Assembly (NCBI GenBank): GCA_026982275.1
Contig: JALSHK010000466.1
Location: forward strand, 1 to 8,980
From: Paracoccaceae bacterium
GTDB lineage: Bacteria > Pseudomonadota > Alphaproteobacteria > Rhodobacterales > Rhodobacteraceae
DNA: 8,980 bases
Reading direction: 5' to 3'
Shown: piece by piece, positions 1 to 5,864 of the stretch
Layout of the letters: each line of letters starts with the position of its first letter
Numbering within the stretch: position 1 is the stretch's first letter
Position numbers and translations under genes: made by a program
The notes under the pieces: generated by a model
The model's input: only the letters and a program-made list of their open reading frames with translations
Told to the model about the DNA's origin: nothing
The model's database searches: none

Positions 1-125
1 ACACCCGCAACCACGCCGATCAATAGTGCGGTAAAGGCCACGAGATCATAGCGAAATTTGCCCCATAGCAAGAAGACAAAGACAGCCCCGAAAAGGGAAA
101 ACAGGATGATTTGATCGATGGTCAT
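1..125 (-). CDS. SLC13-type permease, N-terminal fragment (runs off the left edge)
   Basis: Reading leftward from an ATG at 125-123 there is an open frame of 41 codons to the window edge, beginning MTIDQIILF. It shows two hydrophobic segments (about residues 5-21 and 27-41) separated by a WGKFRYDLVAF stretch. A W-G-x-x-R-Y-D-x-V-A pattern at this position is typical of the N-terminus of SLC13/ion-transporter-superfamily permeases, many of which carry TrkA-C (RCK) domains in the middle. These are inner-membrane carriers of anions such as dicarboxylates or sulfate; the substrate cannot be told from this fragment. A GGAG ribosome-binding site (complement of 131-134) lies 5 bases before the ATG, which supports the start. 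The gene is divergent from yebC. Family assignment rests on a short piece, so it is probable rather than certain. Confidence 0.7.
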   Translation of the reverse strand, partial: MTIDQIILFSLFGAVFVFLLWGKFRYDLVAFTALLIGVVAG

Positions 126-190
126 GAAGGCTCCGCGAAGTTTTCCGTATCCAAGCGGAATTGGCCTCAAAATGCAATGGCTGGATGTGG

Positions 191-234
191 GCCTGCCGAG
201 CGAAGCGAGGCCACGGCCAGCGGCAGGCGTTTTT
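191..234 (+). terminator. Terminator-like hairpin with T-run (rightward)
   Basis: The first hairpin of the array has an 8-bp GC-rich stem (191-198 with 221-228). It is followed on the + strand by GTTTTT at 229-234, the arrangement of an intrinsic terminator. The 22-nt loop is larger than usual. No rightward gene precedes it in the window; if it works, it would block antisense transcription out of the permease gene or stop a transcript begun just upstream. The opposite strand has no T-run after the stem. Confidence 0.3.
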
Positions 235-382
235 CAGCTTGCTGAAAAATGTGTCTTTAGCGACGGGGGCTTTAGCCTCCGGGAGGTAAAGACAAGCCCG
301 CAAGGCCCGGACAGCCCCGGGCGCGCGCCGCCTCGGCGACCCTTCGGGCCACCTCGGCGGCGCGGGTCGGGCCAGCCCGACC
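191..382. repeat. Array of six adjacent stem-loops (candidate palindromic repeat element)
   Basis: Six inverted repeats follow one another with hardly any gap. H1 has arms GCCTGCCG 191-198 and CGGCAGGC 221-228. H2 is a near-perfect palindrome, TTTTTCAGC 230-238 and GCTGAAAAA 241-249. H3 has arms GTCTTTA 253-259 and TAAAGAC 287-293, enclosing the smaller CCTCC/GGAGG pair. H4 has GCCCGG 305-310 and CCGGGC 317-322. H5 has CGCGCCGCC 324-332 and GGCGGCGCG 356-364, with a small CC-TTCG-GG hairpin inside at 341-348. H6 has GGTCGGG 365-371 and CCCGACC 376-382. All arms listed are exact complements. The stretch from about 295 to 382 is far more GC-rich than the flanks. Such modular arrays are often interspersed extragenic elements or structured leader/noncoding RNAs; which applies here is not known. 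Confidence 0.65.
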
Positions 383-403
383 ATGTGTGGCGATAGGTTC
401 GGC

Positions 404-432
404 TTGCAGCGCAGGGCGAATTCGTTTTATAG
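404..432 (+). promoter_or_regulatory. Putative sigma-70-type promoter of yebC
   Basis: TTGCAG at 404-409 and TTATAG at 427-432 are separated by 17 bases and lie about 30 bases before the yebC start codon. The -35 keeps the TTG core and the -10 matches the consensus only partly. The position directly upstream of the gene and downstream of the hairpin array makes this the best candidate in the gap. The prediction comes from base matching alone. Confidence 0.35.
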
Positions 433-464
433 AGAGAAAAGTTTTTCAATAAGCGGAGGCACCC

Positions 465-1211
465 ATGGCGGGCCACTCAAAATGGGCAAATATCCAGCAT
501 CGCAAGGGGCGTCAGGATGCGGTGCGCTCAAAGCTTTTTTCCAAGCTGGCAAAAGAAATTACCGTGGCCGCCAAGATGGGCGACCCTGATCCTGACAAAA
601 ATCCTCGCCTGCGTTTGGCGGTGAAAGAGGCCAAGAAGGTTTCTGTGCCAAAGGATGTGATCGAGCGCGCGATCAAGAAATCTACCGCTGGTGAAGGCGA
701 TAATTACGACGAGATCCGCTATGAGGGTTATGGCCCTGCCGGGGTGGCTGTGATTGTGGAGGCGATGACGGATAACCGCAATCGCACGGCCTCCTCTGTG
801 CGCTCGATTTTTACCAAATCCGGTGGCAATCTGGCCGAGACCGGTGCGGTTTCCTTTATGTTTGATCGGGTGGGCGAGGTGGTTTATCCTGCTTCTGCCG
901 GTGATGCGGATAGCGTGATGGAGGCTGCAATCGAGGCCGGAGCAGAAGATGTGGAAAGCTCGGCTGAATGCCATGTGATCTATTGTGCTTCCAATGATCT
1001 GAACGAGGTTTCCAACGCATTGGAAGCTACATTGGGCGAATCGGAATCCACCAAGCTGATCTGGAAACCGCAAACGACCACCGAGATTGATTTCAACGCT
1101 GCCGAAAAGCTGATGCGCCTGATCGATGCCCTTGAAGATGATGATGATGTGCAAACCGTCACCGCCAATTTCGAGATTTCGGATGAGGTTATGCAGCAGC
1201 TCGGCGCTTAA
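465..1211 (+). CDS. yebC: YebC/TACO1-family regulatory protein
   Basis: The 248-residue protein begins MAGHSKWANIQHRKGRQDA, the hallmark N-terminus of the YebC/PmpR/TACO1 family, and its length is normal for the family. Other family blocks include AVKEAKKVSVPKDVIERAIKK (about residues 51-71), the YEGYGPAGVAVIVEAMTDNRNRT block and the GGNLAETGAVSFMFDR block. It is a cytoplasmic protein. Relatives have been described both as DNA-binding regulators (PmpR in Pseudomonas) and, more recently and for mitochondrial TACO1, as translation factors that help ribosomes past difficult, proline-rich stretches. Which role applies here is not visible from the sequence. The start is fixed by the conserved N-terminus and by GGAGG at 455-459, five bases before the ATG. 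It is not next to ruvC here, unlike in many proteobacteria; a LysM-domain gene follows after 42 bases. Confidence 0.96.
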   Translation: MAGHSKWANIQHRKGRQDAVRSKLFSKLAKEITVAAKMGDPDPDKNPRLRLAVKEAKKVSVPKDVIERAIKKSTAGEGDNYDEIRYEGYGPAGVAVIVEAMTDNRNRTASSVRSIFTKSGGNLAETGAVSFMFDRVGEVVYPASAGDADSVMEAAIEAGAEDVESSAECHVIYCASNDLNEVSNALEATLGESESTKLIWKPQTTTEIDFNAAEKLMRLIDALEDDDDVQTVTANFEISDEVMQQLGA

Positions 1212-1253
1212 CTTCATGCTTTGCAATAGTTTTGCTTGAAATACCGGTGGTGA

Positions 1254-2618
1254 ATGAGCAAACTACCCCTTTCTAGCAGCTGGATCGGGACGGGTGTGGG
1301 TGGTTTGCTGAAATTATGGTGGGTATGGGCCGGGGCCGGGCTTGGCGCGGCTATTGTCGGGGTGGTTGTTCTGCAATCATCCGCACCGCGCGAAGCTTTG
1401 CCGGCCCCCGGGGCGGGCTTTGAAGAGGCTGCAGAAACGGCGCAACCAGAGGTTCAAGCGCCGATCGCGAGCGCTGAAACCAAAGCGGACACGCCGGCTC
1501 AAGACGAAATAACTCCGGCTACAGCAACGCCGGATGTGGCTATGTCTGAAACACCGGATGAGCCGGGTGAGGCCAGGTCGGCCGAGACCGGCCCGGACAT
1601 TATTCCGACCCAAACACCCTCTGCGGCCCCCACAGCCCTGTCGCCTGCGCCGGATGTCGATCTTTCGGCGCTCACCGGCCTTGAGGCACCGGATATGGTT
1701 GCGCAAGCCGGTGATGCATTGCTTCAGGGGGCGGAAGAGGGTTATTTGCGGACAAGCGAGCCGCTGAGTCTGGCGCAAATATTGCCACCGGGACAATCGC
1801 CCAGTGTGGGTCAGATAGCGCCGAGCTTTGATCTTGTGCGTATTTCGCCGGATGGCAGCGCGGTTATTGCGGGGCGGGCGGAGCCGGGAGCGGAGGTGCA
1901 AATATTTTCCGGCGGCCTGCCTGTGGCGCAAGCCAGAGCCAGCGCGCGCGGCGAATTCGTGGTTTTTCTTGAAACTCCCGATCAGGACAGGCTGGATTTG
2001 CAAATCCCCGAGCCGCCGCAAGCCGCGCAATTGGTGATTTCCCAGGATGATATATTGATCCTGCCACCCCAGCCTGATTCTCAGGATGGTGCGGCGATTA
2101 TTGTGCGGCGCACGCCGGATGCGGTGCAAATATTGCAGCCGGCAGGGCCATCTATTCCCGATCAGATCAGCCTTGATCTGGTGACCTATAGCCAGAGCGG
2201 CTCGGTGGTGCTGGCGGGGCGCGGCCAGCCTTTTGCCCTTGCGCGGGTCTATGCGGATGCCGGATTTGCCGGCGAGGTGGAGATTTCTTCGGGTGGTGAC
2301 TGGCGGCTGGAAATCGATGATATCGCCGAGGGGCGCTATGTGTTGAGAGTGGATGAGATCGGCGTGGAAGGCGCTGTGCTTAGCCGCATAGAATCACCGT
2401 TTCAGCGCGAATTTCCGGCAGCAGATATGCCGGAAAGCTTTTCGCAGGGGGCCAAGATTATTGTGCAGCCGGGCAATACCCTGTGGCTGATGGCCACCGA
2501 GGCCTATGGCAACGGCGACGCCTATACCCAGATATTTTCGGCCAATGCAGATTCCATTCGCGACCCCGATCTGATTTACCCCGGCCAGATCATTTCCATT
2601 CCGAAGGCAGAGGATTAA
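1254..2618 (+). CDS. Membrane-anchored Ig-like/LysM-domain protein
   Basis: This 454-residue protein has four parts. A short cytoplasmic N-terminus leads into one transmembrane segment at about 21-40 (LWWVWAGAGL onward). A long Ala/Pro/Glu-rich, probably disordered linker covers about 42-190. Two related beta-rich Ig-like units follow (about 192-250 and 307-372). A C-terminal LysM domain spans about 402-450, with the typical V-x-P-G-N-T-L-W start and the L-I-Y-P-G-Q-I-I-S-I-P end. LysM domains bind peptidoglycan, so the protein probably spans the periplasm from inner membrane to cell wall. No catalytic domain is seen. The ribosome-binding site is weak (GGTGG, 1246-1250, three bases from the ATG), which suggests modest expression or read-through from yebC. 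Proteins of this layout occur in Rhodobacteraceae without a well-established role; I know of no assigned gene name. Confidence 0.88.
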   Translation: MSKLPLSSSWIGTGVGGLLKLWWVWAGAGLGAAIVGVVVLQSSAPREALPAPGAGFEEAAETAQPEVQAPIASAETKADTPAQDEITPATATPDVAMSETPDEPGEARSAETGPDIIPTQTPSAAPTALSPAPDVDLSALTGLEAPDMVAQAGDALLQGAEEGYLRTSEPLSLAQILPPGQSPSVGQIAPSFDLVRISPDGSAVIAGRAEPGAEVQIFSGGLPVAQARASARGEFVVFLETPDQDRLDLQIPEPPQAAQLVISQDDILILPPQPDSQDGAAIIVRRTPDAVQILQPAGPSIPDQISLDLVTYSQSGSVVLAGRGQPFALARVYADAGFAGEVEISSGGDWRLEIDDIAEGRYVLRVDEIGVEGAVLSRIESPFQREFPAADMPESFSQGAKIIVQPGNTLWLMATEAYGNGDAYTQIFSANADSIRDPDLIYPGQIISIPKAED

Positions 2619-2686
2619 TCATTCTGCCTCTGGCGCTTTGTGTGGCAAACCCTTATTTGTATCGGATGGACAAAAAAGGGGATTGA

Positions 2687-4498
2687 ATGGAACCGCAGAT
2701 CGAAGAAGAAGCCTATAGCGGCTGGAAAACCATTCGTCGGGTCGCCCCGTATCTCTGGCCCAAAAACCGCCTCGGCTTGCGGGTGCGGGTTGTGTTGGCC
2801 ATGCTGGCTTTGGTTGTGGCCAAGGTCGCTACGGTGCTTACCCCGTTTTTCTATATGAAGGCGGTGGATCTTCTGGCCCCGGATGGTGCGGCCAATGATG
2901 CCGGCTGGCTGGTGGGGATGTCCACTATCGGGCTGGTGATCGGCTATGGGCTGATGCGCATGGCGGGGGTCGGGTTTAATCAGCTTCGTGATGCGCTGTT
3001 CGCGAGAGTGGCGCAGAGGGCGCTGCGGGTGCTGGCGCGCGAAACATTCCAGCATATTCATGCGCTAAGCTTGCGATACCACCTGCAGCGCAAAACCGGA
3101 GGCCTGAGCCGGATTATCGAGCGCGGGGTGAAGGGCGTAGAGTTTTTGCTGCGCTTCATGTTGTTTTCCATCGGGCCGCTTATTCTGGAGCTGATCCTGG
3201 TCGGGATCGTTCTGGTTACAATATTCGATGTCCGCTATCTTGGCGTGGTTTCTATCACCATATTTCTGTATGTGGTTTTCACCTTCAAGGTGACCGAATG
3301 GAGGGTTGCGATCCGGCGCGAGCAGAACAAGGCCGATACCGATGCCAACCAGAATGCGATCGATAGTTTGCTGAATTTTGAAACCGTCAAATATTTCAGC
3401 GCCGAAAACCGCGAGGCCAGGCGCTATGATCGTTCCATGCGGTCTTATGAGGCCGCAGCGATCAAAACCAACTATACCCTTGGCTTTCTGAATTTTGGTC
3501 AGGCGGTGCTGATCACCACGGGCTTGGTGATTGTGATGATCATGGCGGCGATCGGGGTGCAAGAGGGCACGCTGACAGTGGGGGAGTTTGTCGGGGTGAA
3601 TACCTATATGATCCAGCTGGTAATGCCGCTGAATTTTCTGGGCACGGTATATCGCGAAATCCGGCAGGCTTTGGTGGATATGGGTGAAATGTTTTCCTTG
3701 CTGGGGCAGCCGCCGGAAATTCAGGATAAGCCGGATGCGCCGGATCTTCAGGTATCGGGCGGCGAGGTGCATTTTCGCGATGTTGATTTTTCCTACGAGG
3801 AAAGCCGGCAGATATTGCACGGGCTGAATTTGCGGGTTCGCCCCGGCGAAACCGTGGCCGTTGTCGGGCCGTCCGGCTCTGGCAAATCCACCATCGGGCG
3901 GCTTTTATTCCGGTTTTACGATGTCGGAAAGGGCGCGCTCTTGATTGACGGGCAGGATGTGCGCGATATCACCCAAAGCAGCCTGCGGGCCAAAATAGGC
4001 GTGGTGCCCCAGGATACGGTGCTGTTTAACGATACGGTCGGCTATAATATTGCGTATGGCAAAGAGGGCGCTAGCCATGCGGAAGTGATAGAGGCCGCCA
4101 AAGCCGCGCAGATACACGAATTTATCACCAGCCTGCCCGATGGCTATGATACCCCGGTGGGCGAGCGCGGGCTAAAGCTTTCGGGCGGAGAGAAGCAGCG
4201 GGTCGGTATCGCGCGCACCTTGCTGAAAAATCCGCCGATCCTGCTGCTGGATGAAGCCACCTCGGCGCTGGATAGCGAGACCGAGCAGGGGATATTGGAA
4301 AGCCTGCGGGCCATGGGGCAGGGGCGCAGCGTGATTACCATCGCGCACAGGCTGTCAACGGTGGTGGATGCGGACCGGATAATGGTGCTGGAAAAAGGCC
4401 ACGTTGTGGAACAGGGAACCCATAAGGAATTGCTCGATAAGGGGGGGCGTTATGCGGCCATGTGGCAGCGCCAGCGCGCCGATATGGCCCAAGCCTAG
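2687..4498 (+). CDS. Atm1-type ABC exporter half-transporter (ATPase fused to permease)
   Basis: A complete 603-residue half-transporter. The N-terminal half (about 20-330) is an ABC exporter membrane domain. The NBD (about 358-595) has Walker A GPSGSGKST at 394-402, Q-loop Gln442, signature LSGGE at 498-502, Walker B ILLLDE at 518-523, D-loop SALD at 526-529 and H-loop His554. Within the membrane domain, FETVKYFSAENREARRYD (about 231-248) and the nearby KTNYTLGFLNFGQ mark the Atm1/HMT1 subfamily. It should work as a homodimer in the inner membrane. Atm1 proteins export glutathione-linked sulfur or metal conjugates and are tied to iron-sulfur cluster and heavy-metal homeostasis; the exact substrate here is not known. 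GGGGA at 2678-2682 lies four bases before the ATG. All catalytic residues are intact. Its TAG stop overlaps that of the leftward LuxR-type gene. Confidence 0.95.
   Translation: MEPQIEEEAYSGWKTIRRVAPYLWPKNRLGLRVRVVLAMLALVVAKVATVLTPFFYMKAVDLLAPDGAANDAGWLVGMSTIGLVIGYGLMRMAGVGFNQLRDALFARVAQRALRVLARETFQHIHALSLRYHLQRKTGGLSRIIERGVKGVEFLLRFMLFSIGPLILELILVGIVLVTIFDVRYLGVVSITIFLYVVFTFKVTEWRVAIRREQNKADTDANQNAIDSLLNFETVKYFSAENREARRYDRSMRSYEAAAIKTNYTLGFLNFGQAVLITTGLVIVMIMAAIGVQEGTLTVGEFVGVNTYMIQLVMPLNFLGTVYREIRQALVDMGEMFSLLGQPPEIQDKPDAPDLQVSGGEVHFRDVDFSYEESRQILHGLNLRVRPGETVAVVGPSGSGKSTIGRLLFRFYDVGKGALLIDGQDVRDITQSSLRAKIGVVPQDTVLFNDTVGYNIAYGKEGASHAEVIEAAKAAQIHEFITSLPDGYDTPVGERGLKLSGGEKQRVGIARTLLKNPPILLLDEATSALDSETEQGILESLRAMGQGRSVITIAHRLSTVVDADRIMVLEKGHVVEQGTHKELLDKGGRYAAMWQRQRADMAQA
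4495..4498. other. Shared CTAG: overlapping convergent stop codons
   Basis: The palindrome CTAG contains the TAG stop of the rightward Atm1-type gene (4496-4498) and, on the other strand, the TAG stop of the leftward LuxR-type gene (complement of 4495-4497). The two coding regions thus overlap tail to tail by four bases, with no room for a terminator between them. Confidence 0.95.
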
Positions 4499-5019
4499 CC
4501 CGCAGGCCCGTTTTCGATTGCGTCGCCGATCAGCTCTTCCATGAACTGGCTGATGAGCTGGGCGCGGTTATTGGCACCGGCTTTGCGGAATATGGCATTT
4601 ACCTGTGCTTTTACCGTGCCGATGCTTTTGCCACGCAGCTCGGCGATTTCGGTATTGGACAGGCCCTTGAGGATAAACAGGCCCACCTCGCGCTCGGACG
4701 GGGTTAGGCCCCATTCCTTGAAGCTGTGCTGCATCAGCTCGTGAAAAGCCTGACGGGCGACCAGCATTTGCCGATCCATATCCCGCCTTTGCCGCGCCAG
4801 ATTCCGATAGGCGATAAAGCCGAGAAACGAGCCAAGCAATAGCGCAATAATGGTAATGATTTGCACGGCCTCATGGAATTCCCAGCTCATGGGAGCCTTG
4901 CGGAGGCCAAAAATATCGGCGGCGAGATCAAAGATAAAAAACAAAGAGAAGAAGAGCTGCAAAAGCACAATACTGCCAAGGATAATCTTGTCGTTCCGGG
5001 GTTTGCTATTGGGTTTCAT
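4495..5019 (-). CDS. Membrane-anchored LuxR-type HTH transcriptional regulator
   Basis: This 174-residue protein has two transmembrane segments at about 12-36 and 53-71. A charged helical stretch follows (RQRRDMDRQ, about 77-100), then a C-terminal LuxR/GerE DNA-binding domain at about 103-165. In that domain LTPSEREV (105-112), GLSNTEIAEL (119-128), GTVKAQVNAIF and the NRAQL end match the usual four-helix pattern. There is no receiver, PAS or autoinducer domain, so the two-helix membrane hairpin with its short periplasmic loop (about 37-52) is the only candidate sensor. It presumably acts on DNA while held at the inner membrane; its targets are unknown. The start has a purine-rich AGAGAG just upstream. 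The gene ends in the shared CTAG with the Atm1 gene and lies downstream of the secreted-protein gene on the same strand, 74 bases away, with a hairpin between. Confidence 0.85.
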   Translation of the reverse strand: MKPNSKPRNDKIILGSIVLLQLFFSLFFIFDLAADIFGLRKAPMSWEFHEAVQIITIIALLLGSFLGFIAYRNLARQRRDMDRQMLVARQAFHELMQHSFKEWGLTPSEREVGLFILKGLSNTEIAELRGKSIGTVKAQVNAIFRKAGANNRAQLISQFMEELIGDAIENGPAG

Positions 5020-5047
5020 CAGCTCTCTTCTCGATAGGGTTCTGGGG

Positions 5048-5080
5048 TGCGCTTCGCCTTCATAGCGAAAGCGAAGCGCA
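5048..5080 (-). terminator. Perfect hairpin between the secreted-protein gene and the LuxR gene
   Basis: TGCGCTTCGC (5048-5057) and GCGAAGCGCA (5071-5080) are exact complements, giving a 10-bp stem with a 13-nt loop. A shorter alternative pairing uses TTCGC with the GCGAA inside the loop. It begins 14 bases after the stop codon of the secreted-protein gene and ends 28 bases before the LuxR ATG. In the leftward direction it is followed by CCCC and not a T-run, so it may be a Rho-associated terminator, an attenuator or an mRNA-stabilising stem and not a classic intrinsic terminator. Confidence 0.45.
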
Positions 5081-5093
5081 TTTGGTATGTGGC

Positions 5094-5594
5094 TTAGTTG
5101 CCGCCCATGCCGCCGGCACCGCCGCCCATGCCGCCGCCGCCATTGCCCATGTCGCCATTGCCGCCCATATCGCCGCCAGCGCCGTTACCCATGTCGCCAT
5201 TGCCCATGTTGCCTTCATTCATACCGTTGCCCATGCTTTCCTGCATCTGCTGCATGGCTTCGCGGCCTTGCGCCATAGAGCCGTCATGCTCGCGCATGAT
5301 ATTGCGCATCACTTCGCCAGTGTTGGAATTCATCACGATTTCGCGCATGCTATCTGCGCCATAAGCCATGATCTTGGCCCGGCCGAGCATCGTGCCGCGG
5401 ATTTCGATAAAGGTGAAGCCCTGGGCTTTCAGCTCTTCAACCATGGCCTGGACCTCAGGGATCTGCGCCATACGCTCGTTAATGATAGATACCATGGCTT
5501 CGGAAGGGGTTGCCGGTGCGGTCTGGGCGTAAGCAAAGCTTGTGCTCATCAGGGTTGCAGTCAGGCCGGCTACGATCAAGGAATTCAGTTTCAT
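5094..5594 (-). CDS. Secreted PepSY-like small protein with Gly/Met/Asn-rich tail
   Basis: The 166-residue protein starts with a signal peptide (MKLNSLIVAG, hydrophobic core to about 20), with likely cleavage after AYA at 21-23. Residues 31-103 form a compact domain: a helix (EAMVSIINERMAQ), then VEELKAQGF-TFIEIRG, GRAKIMAYG, MREIVMNSNTGEVMR. The helix-strand pattern, with K-A-Q-G-F and N-T-G-E-V-x-R near the end, resembles PepSY-type domains, which are small periplasmic modules; this is a fold guess. Residues 121-166 are almost only Gly, Met and Asn (24, 8 and 8 of 46). The start is chosen from the signal peptide and a GGAG site (complement of 5602-5605) spaced correctly from the ATG. The frame stays open further upstream with another start (5762) that would add a hydrophobic segment, but this lacks comparable support. 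Function is unknown; metal binding by the Met-rich tail is a speculation. Confidence 0.8.
   Translation of the reverse strand: MKLNSLIVAGLTATLMSTSFAYAQTAPATPSEAMVSIINERMAQIPEVQAMVEELKAQGFTFIEIRGTMLGRAKIMAYGADSMREIVMNSNTGEVMRNIMREHDGSMAQGREAMQQMQESMGNGMNEGNMGNGDMGNGAGGDMGGNGDMGNGGGGMGGGAGGMGGN
5097..5234 (-). repeat. Low-complexity repeat encoding the Gly/Met/Asn tail
   Basis: This part of the secreted-protein gene is built from imperfect short units of GCC, CAT, TGC and GCC type (+ strand). It includes an exact 15-base direct repeat, CCCATGTCGCCATTG, at 5146-5160 and 5188-5202. The protein translation gives repeated GNGDMGNG-like units. Such tracts can change length by replication slippage without breaking the frame when units are multiples of three; the two 15-base copies lie 42 bases apart, a multiple of three. 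Confidence 0.7.
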
Positions 5595-5724
5595 TTTATT
5601 TCTCCGTTTATGTGTTTCGCAAATCAGGATGACTGCGATTGAGATGAATAAAGCCGCTGGCACGCCCGATAGAAATAAGGCCAGAGTTATACACGGTATT
5701 TTTAACCTCAGGCTTATAGGTGCG

Positions 5725-5753
5725 ATTATATGAATACGTGGTAACGATCTGAA
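5725..5753 (-). promoter_or_regulatory. Putative promoter of the secreted-protein gene
   Basis: On the minus strand a perfect TATAAT (complement of 5725-5730) is preceded, after exactly 17 bases, by TTCAGA (complement of 5748-5753). The -35 is weak but the -10 and spacing are canonical. Transcription would start near 5718, leaving a leader of roughly 120 bases before the ATG. If right, the upstream in-frame start at 5762 would not be on the transcript. Confidence 0.4.
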
Positions 5754-5864
5754 AATAAACAATATTATTAAGGCGTAAATGAAAAGTTAGGTCGAGAAAA
5801 CAAGTTAATGAAATATTGCCAATTCCGGTCTCTAGATCAGAAGTTTAGGCGGATATATCCGAGG

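Larger units (their letters stand above)
126..464. other. Divergent intergenic region with a structured element
   Basis: This 339-base gap separates the leftward SLC13-type gene from rightward yebC. The part next to the permease (126-190) should hold its ribosome-binding site and promoter, but I see no convincing -35/-10 pair there. Positions 191-382 form a run of adjacent inverted repeats, listed separately. Positions 386-464 hold the likely yebC promoter and a GGAGG ribosome-binding site at 455-459. Reading frames that cross this gap on both strands are rich in Arg, Pro and Gly. They look like by-products of the GC-rich palindromes, with no ribosome-binding site or recognisable domain. Confidence 0.75.

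Noticed and set aside
118..396. Rightward and leftward frames through the hairpin array that could be read as small proteins
   Set aside because: The translations consist largely of Pro, Arg and Gly from GC palindromes, with no ribosome-binding site or domain. The inverted-repeat pattern explains the region better.
528..1226. Long leftward open frame of 232 codons opposite yebC
   Set aside because: It lies antisense to a gene with clear family motifs, has no recognisable domain, is rich in His/Arg/Gly in the way shadow frames are, and lacks a supported start.
1377..2129. Leftward 250-codon frame opposite the LysM-protein gene
   Set aside because: It is an Arg-rich antisense shadow with no domain; the sense protein has a transmembrane anchor and a clear LysM domain.
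2605..2632. Hairpin at the end of the LysM-protein gene as a terminator
   Set aside because: Only two weak, mutually exclusive 6-bp pairings are possible (2605-2610 with 2624-2629, or 2608-2613 with 2627-2632), and there is no T-run.
2638..2665. Possible promoter in front of the Atm1-type gene (TTGTGT, 16 bases, TATCGG)
   Set aside because: Both boxes are poor matches, and the short gap fits read-through from the LysM-protein gene just as well.
5098..5234. Short repeats as a possible CRISPR array
   Set aside because: The repeats are imperfect, only a few bases long, without regular unique spacers, and they code for the Gly/Met/Asn tail in frame.
5644..5733. Rightward 29-codon small frame in the AT-rich spacer
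   Set aside because: It has no clear ribosome-binding site and no domain, and lies antisense to the probable promoter and leader of the secreted-protein gene.
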